NCBI GenBank assembly: GCA_045595705.1
Contig: JAZOBA010000152.1
Span: forward strand, 1-7,225
Length of the DNA stretch: 7,225 bases
Reading direction: 5' to 3'
Source of the DNA: JAJPXI01 sp045595705
Lineage (GTDB): Bacteria; Bacillota; Clostridia; Oscillospirales; Oscillospiraceae
A program made the translations under genes and the position numbers. How positions within the stretch are numbered: position 1 is the first letter of the stretch; each line of letters begins with the position of its first letter. Below the pieces are notes generated by a model. It worked only from the letters and a program-made list of their open reading frames with translations, made no database searches and was not told where the DNA came from. Shown in pieces: positions 1 through 6,094 of the stretch.

Positions 1-2
1 CA

Positions 3-65
3 GAATATTTGGCCAAGTTTGCTGTTGTGGAAGTGATGGCAAAGTGCTATGATGTAGCCGCATAA
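3..65 (+). CDS. C-terminal end of an unidentified upstream gene (partial)
   Basis: The frame starting at base 3 is open from the window edge and reads EYLAKFAVVEVMAKCYDVAA before a TAA at 63-65. The other two plus frames stop at about 36 and 51, and this frame has codons and composition like the neighbouring real genes. I do not recognise the family from 20 residues. If real, its stop lies 53 nt before the antiporter GTG, so the two could be co-transcribed. It could also be chance, because the stretch is so short. Confidence 0.42.
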   Translation, partial: EYLAKFAVVEVMAKCYDVAA

Positions 66-67
66 AA

Positions 68-100
68 TTGACTCAATCCCTGTGCCATGAATTGAGCCAA
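68..100 (+). promoter_or_regulatory. Imperfect inverted repeat before the antiporter gene
   Basis: TTGACTCAAT (68-77) pairs with ATTGAGCCAA (91-100), 9 of 10 positions, around a 13-nt loop. It lies 3 nt after the upstream stop codon and ends just before the antiporter ribosome binding site. No T-run follows, so it is not a standard intrinsic terminator. It could stabilise or attenuate the mRNA, or be a protein-binding site. The function is inferred only from position. Confidence 0.35.
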
Positions 101-104
101 GCGG

Positions 105-113
105 AAGGAAGAG
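105..113 (+). promoter_or_regulatory. Ribosome binding site that sets the antiporter start
   Basis: AAGGAAGAG lies 5 nt before GTG 119-121, with the AGGA core 9 nt away. The alternative in-frame TTG at 68 lies 3 nt after the preceding stop codon and has no comparable site, so GTG 119 is the better start. Confidence 0.65.
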
Positions 114-118
114 AGTGT

Positions 119-1411
119 GTGGAGTTTTTAATTACCTTGGCCGTCGCCATGGTTGCCGGCCTCATGATGTCCCGTCTGGCAAAAAAGGTGTCCCTGCCTG
201 CCGTGACTGCCTATCTGGTGGCCGGTCTGATTTTGGGTCCCTTTGTGATCGGACGTATCGGTCTTCCCGGTCTGGGATTTCCCTCGCTGGAAGGCATGGA
301 GGCATACAGTCTGGTGACCCAGGCGGCCCTTGGATTCATCGCTTTTACTATCGGAAATGAATTCCGTGTTTCTCAACTGAAGAGTATGGGTAAGCAGGCC
401 ATCGTGATTGGTATTCTGCAGGCCGTGATCACCACGGTTGTAGTGGATATTGCCTTGGTTGCGCTGCATTTTGTTAAGCCCGATCTGATTTCCATCCCGG
501 TTGCAATCACGCTGGGTGCGATCGCTTCTGCTACCGCCCCTGCGGCCACCCTTATGGTGGTGCGTCAGTATAAGGCAGACGGCCCGCTGACCAAGTTGCT
601 TTTGTTGGTAGTCGCCATTGACGACGCCGTGGGCCTGGTGCTGTTTTCAGCCTCTTTCGGCATTGCCAAAGCCATGGAGCAGGGATCTGCCAGTATGGCC
701 AGCATTGTGCTGGAGCCCATCATTGAAATCGTGTTGTCCTTGATTTTGGGTGCGCTGATGGGTGTTTTGCTCAATTGGGTGGAGCGCTTTTTCCACTCCC
801 GCAGCAAGCGCCTGTCCATCTCGGTAGCTTTTGTTCTGCTGACCGTGGGACTTTCCATGATCAAATTCCAGATTGGCGGTATCCACTGTGGATTTTCTCT
901 GCTGTTGGTGTGCATGATGACCGGAACCGTGTTCTGCAACATCTGCGATTTCTCGGAAGAGCTGATGGAGCGCGTGGAAAGCTGGTCGGTACCGTTGAAT
1001 ATTCTGTTTTTTGTCATTTCCGGCGCCGAATTGGATCTGAAGATTCTGGGTAAGCCGCTGATTTTGATGGTCGGTGTGATTTATATTCTGTTCCGCTCGC
1101 TGGGCAAATGTTCCGGTGCGTACCTCAGCTGCAGAATGACGAACTGCGGAGAGAAAATCACCAAGCATCTGGGCATTACCCTGCTGCCCCAGGCCGGTGT
1201 TGCTCTGGGCATGGCCCTGACGGCCGGTGAGCTGATGGGTGGCGATTTGGTACGCAATGTGGTGCTGTTTGCCGTTCTGGTCTATGAGTTGATCGGTCCC
1301 GTTATGACCAAGAATGCGCTGATCAAGGCCGGCGAAATTCAGCTTGATGCCCGGACCAGTGCCCGTACGCCCGAAGCCATGAACAAGCCCGGGAAAGAAC
1401 ATAAATTATAA
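119..1411 (+). CDS. Cation:proton antiporter, CPA2-like (Na+/H+ exchanger family)
   Basis: Membrane antiporter expected to exchange Na+ or K+ for protons across the cytoplasmic membrane. With the GTG start the product is 430 aa. I count about 12-13 hydrophobic segments covering most of residues 2-400, then a short polar tail (about 403-430). Family marks visible: the LPAVTAYLVAGLILGP segment near the N-terminus (about 26-41), ASATAPAAT in the fifth segment (about 136-144), the AIDDAVGL motif with Asp168-Asp169 in the sixth (known in this fold as the ion-binding pair), and LLPQAGVALGMAL near 355-367. A double Asp is typical of electrogenic members; that reading is an inference. No RCK/TrkA-N domain follows the membrane part, unlike full-length KefB/KefC, so it is a membrane-only form. 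The ion cannot be told from sequence. The gene converges on the minus-strand operon, from which a shared terminator separates it. Confidence 0.88.
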   Translation: MEFLITLAVAMVAGLMMSRLAKKVSLPAVTAYLVAGLILGPFVIGRIGLPGLGFPSLEGMEAYSLVTQAALGFIAFTIGNEFRVSQLKSMGKQAIVIGILQAVITTVVVDIALVALHFVKPDLISIPVAITLGAIASATAPAATLMVVRQYKADGPLTKLLLLVVAIDDAVGLVLFSASFGIAKAMEQGSASMASIVLEPIIEIVLSLILGALMGVLLNWVERFFHSRSKRLSISVAFVLLTVGLSMIKFQIGGIHCGFSLLLVCMMTGTVFCNICDFSEELMERVESWSVPLNILFFVISGAELDLKILGKPLILMVGVIYILFRSLGKCSGAYLSCRMTNCGEKITKHLGITLLPQAGVALGMALTAGELMGGDLVRNVVLFAVLVYELIGPVMTKNALIKAGEIQLDARTSARTPEAMNKPGKEHKL

Positions 1412-1426
1412 ATTTATATGGATGAA

Positions 1427-1456
1427 AAAACGGAGCTGCGAATGCAGCTCCGTTTT
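1427..1456. terminator. Bidirectional intrinsic terminator between convergent genes
   Basis: A perfect 13-bp stem (AAAACGGAGCTGC / GCAGCTCCGTTTT) with a 4-nt GAAT loop. On the plus strand it ends in TTTTCGTTT and serves the antiporter gene (stop at 1411). On the minus strand it ends in TTTTTT and serves the MoxR gene, whose stop codon ends 3 nt away at 1460. The A and T runs on the two sides make it work in both directions. Confidence 0.9.
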
Positions 1457-1459
1457 CGT

Positions 1460-2971
1460 TTACAGGGTCATGTTTTCCAGTTCAGAGACAATTTCCAACT
1501 GGCGCTCATAGAACAGCAGATCCTGATTGTGAGCGAAGTACTCCTCCGAGCCATAGCGGCTGATGAAACGGGAGGCATACTGGTTGATGGTCATTTCGGT
1601 GGCGAGGATGATCATTTCCTTGCTTTCACCGAATACACTGTCGCAGAAGGTGTACAGGTTGGTAATCTTCTGACGGGCATCCAGTGCCATTTTCTTCAAC
1701 TCGGCCACACGGGTGTCAAAGTCGGACTTGATGACTGCAAAGGCCGCTTCTCCGGTGGTGGACTGGGTGCCGTCGAAGCGGGCAACGTTGTCCTTCAAGG
1801 CATCCAGAACACGGTTCAGGGTGTGCAGGCGATCCAGCGACAGGGTGGAGGCGCGCTTGCCGATTTCAATGGTAGTGTTGATCGTTTCAATTTGAGCGGT
1901 CAGTTCGGCTACGGCATCGGTAGTGGGGTTGACCAGTGCGGCGCGGACTGTTTTCAGAAGTGGGATCAGTTCAGTGATGACATCTTCGGCCATACAGACG
2001 TTCTTCAGCTTGGCCGAGATGGCATCCAAAAGCAGGCCCAGCAGACTCAGACGCTCGTCAAACTTGGCCTTCTTGGCGCGGGTACGGATGTCGATGTCAT
2101 CCTCGCCGTCCAGGATCTTGTCCACCTGATAGTCGGAGCGGTACTTGTTGAACAGGTCGTAGTAAATGGCAAAGTCCTTGGCGATCTGTTTGTTCTGAAT
2201 GTACTGGCCAACCAGACCTTCGGTGATGGGGAAGCCGCGGCGCTCATAAATGCGCATGGTGGCCGACAGATCGGTCCAGCCGCGGGCGGTGGCAAAGGTT
2301 TTGCCGTCCAGCGTGGACTCAATTTTGTAGAAGTCGGTTTTCTTGATGTCCAGATAGGTGGTGATGGCGGGATGGACACCTGCGTTGACGGCGTATTCTT
2401 TCCATGCGTCGTAATCAGGGTCAATGTCAATGCGCTTCAGGCGGTCCCATGTAACGATGTCGAACTCGCGCACCGAGTTGTTGTACTCGGGGGGGTTGCC
2501 GGCGGTGACCACGATCCAGCCATAAGGCACCTGGTGGCGGCCGAAGACCTTGTACTGCAGGAACTGCAGGATGGCAGGAGCCAGCGTTTCGGACACACAG
2601 TTGATCTCGTCCAGGAAGAGAATGCCCTCTTTCAGGCCGGTATCTTCGATCATGTCATAGACCGAGGCAATGATCTCGCTCATGGTGTACTCGGAGACAC
2701 TGTATTCATTGCCGCCGTAGTTTTTCTTTACAATAAAGGGCAGACCCAATGCGCTCTGACGGGTGTGGTGGCTCATGGAATAGCTGACCAAACCTACGCC
2801 CAGTTCCTGAGCGATCTGCTCCATGACGGCGGTTTTACCGATGCCCGGAGGGCCCATCAGAAAGACAGGGCGCTGTTTTTCAATGGGGATCTCGTACTCG
2901 CCGTATTCATTCTTGGTAAAGTATGTATAGATCGCGTTGCGGATTTCTTCTTTTGCATCTTTAATATTCAT
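1460..2971 (-). CDS. MoxR-type AAA+ ATPase with long helical C-terminal extension
   Basis: ATP-driven remodelling ATPase of the MoxR/AAA_5 group, which acts with VWA-domain partners. The 503-aa product has Walker A GPPGIGKT at 40-47, Walker B ILFLDEIN at 117-124 (Asp121, Glu122), sensor-1 Asn159 in VVTAGNPP, a WDRLKR segment at 175-180 that probably carries the arginine finger, and a sensor-2-like Arg230 in ATARGW. These key residues all look intact, so ATPase activity is expected. MoxR proteins are usually about 300-350 aa; here residues about 265-503 form an added, mostly helical, charged region of unknown role with no domain I recognise. The ATG is preceded by GAGGGA at a suitable distance. 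It is the last gene of the operon, 26 nt after the leucine-rich repeat gene. The first gene encodes a DUF2201/VWA-like protein, the classical partner type. What it acts on is unknown. Confidence 0.9.
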   Translation of the reverse strand: MNIKDAKEEIRNAIYTYFTKNEYGEYEIPIEKQRPVFLMGPPGIGKTAVMEQIAQELGVGLVSYSMSHHTRQSALGLPFIVKKNYGGNEYSVSEYTMSEIIASVYDMIEDTGLKEGILFLDEINCVSETLAPAILQFLQYKVFGRHQVPYGWIVVTAGNPPEYNNSVREFDIVTWDRLKRIDIDPDYDAWKEYAVNAGVHPAITTYLDIKKTDFYKIESTLDGKTFATARGWTDLSATMRIYERRGFPITEGLVGQYIQNKQIAKDFAIYYDLFNKYRSDYQVDKILDGEDDIDIRTRAKKAKFDERLSLLGLLLDAISAKLKNVCMAEDVITELIPLLKTVRAALVNPTTDAVAELTAQIETINTTIEIGKRASTLSLDRLHTLNRVLDALKDNVARFDGTQSTTGEAAFAVIKSDFDTRVAELKKMALDARQKITNLYTFCDSVFGESKEMIILATEMTINQYASRFISRYGSEEYFAHNQDLLFYERQLEIVSELENMTL

Positions 2972-2997
2972 ATCGTTCCCTCATTTCTGACTCTGTA

Positions 2998-4671
2998 TTA
3001 CAGGGATAATGCGTCTTCAAACAGCTGCTCAAAGCGCAGGTCCATCAGCTCGTCCTGATTCTTGGTGGAGAAAGTTTTGTTCTGATAGTCCAGCAGGGCG
3101 GCCGAGGCGGCGGTGTGGCCGCCGTGAGCGGCCTTTTCCAGCAGACCCTCGATGTCCTGTTGACGGATCATATCGTGGTCGAACATCCACTGCAGGATTT
3201 CCACGTCGGTCAGCAGTTCCTTGTGGAACAGCTCCAGATTTTCACGGATGTAGGTGGTGTATCCTTCGGCAATCTGCGATTCCGGTTTCACACCGGCAAT
3301 ATCGGCCAGAATGAAGCCGATTCCGGCGTAGCGCCTGCCCAGATTGGAGATGATGTCCGACATGGGGCGGGTGGTGACAAAAGGCACCGTGGTGTGGTCG
3401 GCACTACGGCAGGTAGGGTCATGGGGGTTAACGAACCAGTGCAGGTCGAAGGAAACTGTAGAGGGGAGGGAGATCCATTTCAGCGCGGTGCACTTCTGGA
3501 AAGCGCCTGGCTCAATGGTGGTTACGCGATTGGGAATGACCAGAGTGGTCAGTGCGCTGCAGTAGGAGAATGCGGCTTCGCCGATGGTGGTCAGATTTTC
3601 GGGCAAATCAACGGTGGCCAACTTGGTGCTGCGGCTAAAGGCGGCGGGACCAATCTTTTGCAGGCTCCGGGGCAGATTGACTTGCTCCAACAGATCACCG
3701 TCAGCAAAGGCCTCCGTGCCGATTTCGGTGACACCTTCGGGAATGGTTACGGCAGGAAGACCGTTGGGACAGAAGATCAGGCAGGTGCCGTCTTTGCTGT
3801 ACAGCATGCCGTCCATGTCGCGGTAATTCCGGTTGTTGGGGTCAGCATGGACGCGTACCAACGCATTGCACTGCAGGAAGGCACCTTTGTTGATGTTGGT
3901 AACGCCTTCGGGCAGGTAGACGTCGGTCAGATTGGCGCAACCAAAAAATACACCGCGTTCCAGTTTTTCCAGTCCGACCGGCAGGGTAACCTGGGTCAGA
4001 TTGTGGCACTGGGAGAAGGCGCTTCGCTCCAGCCGCTTCAGACCGGCACCCTTTGGTAAATCGGTCAGGCCACAGTTGTGGAAGGCAAACTCGCCGATAT
4101 CGGTCAGTGTGGCAGGCAGGGCCACGTTCTTCAACGCACGGCAGCCGGAAAAGGCGCTGCGCTCGATGCGCTCCAATCCTTCGGGAAGAACAAGTCGGCT
4201 CAGGGAGCGGCAGTTCAGGAAGGTGTTCACGGGGACCGAGGTCAGGTTTTGCGGAAGGATAACTTCGCTCAGACCGGAGCAGCCGGAGAATATATCTTCT
4301 CCCATGAGCTCCAAACTCTGTGGAAGCGTCAGTTCGGTCACGCCGCTGCAGCCGGAAAAGGCTTCGGTTTCGATTTCGTGCAATCCCTCGGGCAGGATCA
4401 AAGCAGTCAAGGCGGTGCAGCAGAAAAAAGCGCGGTGGCCGATGCGGTTCAGACTGTCAGGCAGGGTTATTTCTGCCAGCTCGGCACAGCGGAAGAAGGC
4501 GCGCTCCCTGATTTCGGTCACACTGTTCGGGAAAACGATTTCGGTGACCGGAGTGCGTTCAAAGGCGCGCTCGCCGATGGCAGTTACCCCGTCTGGGATG
4601 ACAACCGGGCCGCCCGGTCCTTCATATTTGGATAAAACACCTTGCTCAATGATAAAATTATGTACGCTCAT
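2998..4671 (-). CDS. BspA-like leucine-rich repeat protein, apparently cytoplasmic
   Basis: A 557-aa protein of the LRR_5 (BspA-like) type. From about residue 23 to 403 it holds roughly 14 repeats of about 23 residues with the pattern L..I.LP..L..I...AF..C..L. Residues about 274-302 are the usual irregular insert of this family, with MDGMLYSKDGTCLIFCP. After the repeats, about 430-557 is a helical region resembling tails of other Clostridia repeat proteins (ILQWMFDHDMI... then AAHGGHTAASAALLDYQNKTF, faintly ankyrin-like). There is no signal peptide, membrane segment or wall anchor, although many BspA-like proteins are surface proteins, so I infer a cytoplasmic protein-binding role. The ATG at 4671 is chosen because AAAAGGA lies 8 nt before it; the ATG three codons earlier touches that site. 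The gene overlaps the DUF2201 gene by 14 nt and precedes the MoxR gene, suggesting one complex. The partner or target is unknown. Confidence 0.88.
   Translation of the reverse strand: MSVHNFIIEQGVLSKYEGPGGPVVIPDGVTAIGERAFERTPVTEIVFPNSVTEIRERAFFRCAELAEITLPDSLNRIGHRAFFCCTALTALILPEGLHEIETEAFSGCSGVTELTLPQSLELMGEDIFSGCSGLSEVILPQNLTSVPVNTFLNCRSLSRLVLPEGLERIERSAFSGCRALKNVALPATLTDIGEFAFHNCGLTDLPKGAGLKRLERSAFSQCHNLTQVTLPVGLEKLERGVFFGCANLTDVYLPEGVTNINKGAFLQCNALVRVHADPNNRNYRDMDGMLYSKDGTCLIFCPNGLPAVTIPEGVTEIGTEAFADGDLLEQVNLPRSLQKIGPAAFSRSTKLATVDLPENLTTIGEAAFSYCSALTTLVIPNRVTTIEPGAFQKCTALKWISLPSTVSFDLHWFVNPHDPTCRSADHTTVPFVTTRPMSDIISNLGRRYAGIGFILADIAGVKPESQIAEGYTTYIRENLELFHKELLTDVEILQWMFDHDMIRQQDIEGLLEKAAHGGHTAASAALLDYQNKTFSTKNQDELMDLRFEQLFEDALSL
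3463..4600 (-). repeat. About 69-nt tandem coding repeats (leucine-rich repeats)
   Basis: The DNA repeats with a period near 69 nt, matching the 23-residue protein repeat. The copies are diverged at the DNA level, with AF..C and LP codons the most constant. Spacing is regular except for the insert at about 3835-3921. This is protein-level repetition, not a recent DNA duplication. Confidence 0.8.
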
Positions 4672-5956
4672 CCAACTCATCCTTTTGCAGAACCAACCGG
4701 ATGGCCCAGGGGGGCACATCGGGGGTGCTGTAATTGTCATTTACAAATACGATAGCGGCATCGTGGGCCGGCTTGCTGGGCGGGAAGGGACCGCTGGAAT
4801 CGGTAAAGTATAGAAGTCCCTTCAGATTGCGGAACCTGCCCCTGTGGAGCATGTCATCGGTCCAGAGAAACGCGGGGCGAAAGTCACACTGCTCACGGTA
4901 GTGAAGGCGCAGATCGCGGAGGAATTCTTCCAGTTCTTCCTCGGTGCTGACCGGTTTGTAGGCCAGCTCGGTTCCGCCGCAGGCCAGGAAATGGAGCTGC
5001 ATCTTCAACCCGGAGCGCTCATTGCGCTTGAATACTTCAAAGGCCTTGCGCAGAAAGCGTTTTGCTTGGGCGGTGGAAATCAGTCCGCAGAGATCTACGG
5101 CCAGAACAAAGTCCCGGACTTTTTTGACGTCTTTGTATTCCACAGGTTCGATCAGAGGCATGTTGTCATACAGATTCATGCCGTAGGTATAGAAAATGTA
5201 GTCAAACTCCTCCGGATTGCTCTTCATGACTTCGCCGCGGGAGGCGAATTTCTGCAGGAAACCGGCATAGTCGTAACTTTCGCGGTTGACCTCCCGCAGG
5301 TTTTGCATCATGGCCAATGCTTTGTCGCCCTGCTTGCGGGCAAAGGTCTCCATGTCCACCTGCATCCGGCGGGATACATCCTTCCAGAAGGATTCGCACT
5401 CGTCCCGGTTAAGGCGATCTTCGTACCACAAGTCATGGCCGTCAGCGTGGAACAGGGATGGGATGTCCTCAAATTCATCCAGCCAGTAGGGTTTGCGTTC
5501 CAAATAGCGGTACACCTTCTCGGCGGTTAACATACCGATTTCACGCTGAATGCGGGAGGTGATGATCTGCTGTTTCTGTTCCCGTTCGGCGGTTACGGCC
5601 AGCAAGCCGAAACCGGTAACGGCATGCTCCACGGCGATGTCGCAGGCCAGATCCCAAAGTTCACGATTGATTCCCTGACGCGGGAAAATATGACGGAACA
5701 CGCAATGGAGGAGCAGGTGTAGCTGATCACGGGCGGGCACGGTGTGTTCTGCTTTATAGGTGCGCAGAATGTGGACAGTGTCGTAGTACAAAGTCTGTCC
5801 GTCGGTGGCCAGCGTGGTTCCCGGGCGAAGAGTCGGTGTGAACTGGCTCAGGGCGGCATCCAGAAAACGCAGATTTACCAAAAGAGTATTACGTGCCAGA
5901 GTCAGCACGTCTTCGGCCAGCGCATCAGCTTTGTTTTGAGTTCGTTCTATTTCCAA
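4658..5956 (-). CDS. DUF2201-type protein: metallopeptidase-like N-domain plus VWA-like C-domain, both sites degenerate
   Basis: A 432-aa protein matching the two-part DUF2201 layout. The N-terminal part (about 1-240) resembles the putative metallopeptidase domain: HLLLHCVFRH (His80 to His89), then WDLACDIAVE (Trp101, Asp106) and DGHDLW near 172-177. The catalytic Glu of HExxH is replaced by Leu81. The C-terminal part (about 280-430) resembles the VWA-like domain: FVLAVDLCGLIS, where the DxSxS metal site keeps Asp288 but has Cys290 and Leu292 in place of the serines, and a later YFTDSSGPFP with Asp386. I therefore infer an adaptor or scaffold rather than an active protease. TTG 5956 is preferred as the start because AAGGAAG lies 8 nt before it; a longer frame back to 6028 would begin upstream of the likely promoter. 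It is the first gene of the operon that ends with a MoxR ATPase, the usual partner of this family. Confidence 0.82.
   Translation of the reverse strand: MEIERTQNKADALAEDVLTLARNTLLVNLRFLDAALSQFTPTLRPGTTLATDGQTLYYDTVHILRTYKAEHTVPARDQLHLLLHCVFRHIFPRQGINRELWDLACDIAVEHAVTGFGLLAVTAEREQKQQIITSRIQREIGMLTAEKVYRYLERKPYWLDEFEDIPSLFHADGHDLWYEDRLNRDECESFWKDVSRRMQVDMETFARKQGDKALAMMQNLREVNRESYDYAGFLQKFASRGEVMKSNPEEFDYIFYTYGMNLYDNMPLIEPVEYKDVKKVRDFVLAVDLCGLISTAQAKRFLRKAFEVFKRNERSGLKMQLHFLACGGTELAYKPVSTEEELEEFLRDLRLHYREQCDFRPAFLWTDDMLHRGRFRNLKGLLYFTDSSGPFPPSKPAHDAAIVFVNDNYSTPDVPPWAIRLVLQKDELDERT
4680..4686 (-). promoter_or_regulatory. Ribosome binding site of the repeat-protein gene, inside the preceding gene
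   Basis: AAAAGGA lies within the last codons of the DUF2201 gene, 8 nt before ATG 4671. It decides against the ATG at 4680, which overlaps it. The 14-nt overlap of the two genes (4658-4671) fits translational coupling and matched production. Confidence 0.65.
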
Positions 5957-5964
5957 GGTTCTCA

Positions 5965-5971
5965 CTTCCTT
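5965..5971 (-). promoter_or_regulatory. Ribosome binding site of the DUF2201 gene
   Basis: AAGGAAG is followed after 8 nt by TTG 5956-5954. An in-frame GTG at 5965 overlaps this site and is unlikely to be used. A TTG start on the first gene of the operon would keep its translation modest. Confidence 0.6.
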
Positions 5972-5993
5972 GCAGGACAAAATGTTTTTTTTT

Positions 5994-6022
5994 ATTATCC
6001 ACCTTTTGGAAACCAAATGCAA
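5994..6022 (-). promoter_or_regulatory. Likely sigma-A promoter of the three-gene operon
   Basis: On the minus strand, TTGCAT (6022-6017) and GATAAT (5999-5994) are 17 nt apart. The -10 box matches 5 of 6 consensus bases and the -35 box 3 of 6. The predicted start near 5987 falls in a run of nine A (5993-5985) and gives a leader of about 30 nt with the ribosome binding site. It lies between the hydrolase terminator and the DUF2201 start, as expected for an independent operon. Confidence 0.55.
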
Positions 6023-6043
6023 GTTCAATGTTTAGGTAAATGA

Positions 6044-6071
6044 AAAGAGACAGTCGAAAGACTGCCTCTTT
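6044..6071 (-). terminator. Intrinsic terminator of the MBL hydrolase gene
   Basis: Arms AAAGAGGCAGTC and GACTGTCTCTTT (minus strand) form a 12-bp stem with a 4-nt loop. One pair is G-U in minus-strand RNA but would be an A-C mismatch in plus-strand RNA, and the minus strand continues as TTTTCATTT. Both points show that it serves the minus strand. It lies 23 nt after the hydrolase stop codon. The T-run is short, so some read-through into the operon is possible. Confidence 0.75.
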
Positions 6072-6094
6072 GGTGTGTACCGTGCGCGTTGCGG

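Noticed and set aside
2489..2495. Run of seven G (seven C in the MoxR coding strand) as a phase-variation tract
   Set aside because: The run encodes the conserved Asn-Pro-Pro of sensor 1 and the frame is intact; seven bases is short for a switching tract.
1418..3058. 546-codon open frame on the plus strand opposite the MoxR gene
   Set aside because: It is fully antisense to a gene with intact AAA+ motifs, starts inside the terminator, has no ribosome binding site and shows no domain. It arises from the codon use of the opposite gene.
3463..4600. Regular repeats resembling a CRISPR array or tandem DNA repeat
   Set aside because: The period of about 69 nt keeps the reading frame, the units are diverged and there are no identical direct repeats with unique spacers; it is a leucine-rich repeat protein.
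3115..4813. Several plus-strand open frames opposite the leucine-rich repeat gene
   Set aside because: They are glycine- or arginine-rich and echo the 69-nt repeat of the real gene on the other strand; none has a recognisable domain or start signal.
4844..5530. 228-codon plus-strand open frame opposite the DUF2201 gene
   Set aside because: Antisense shadow, without a ribosome binding site or family resemblance.
5957..6028. Longer N-terminus for the DUF2201 protein starting at TTG 6028
   Set aside because: It would begin upstream of the likely promoter boxes, lacks a ribosome binding site, and adds residues translated from an A-rich leader.
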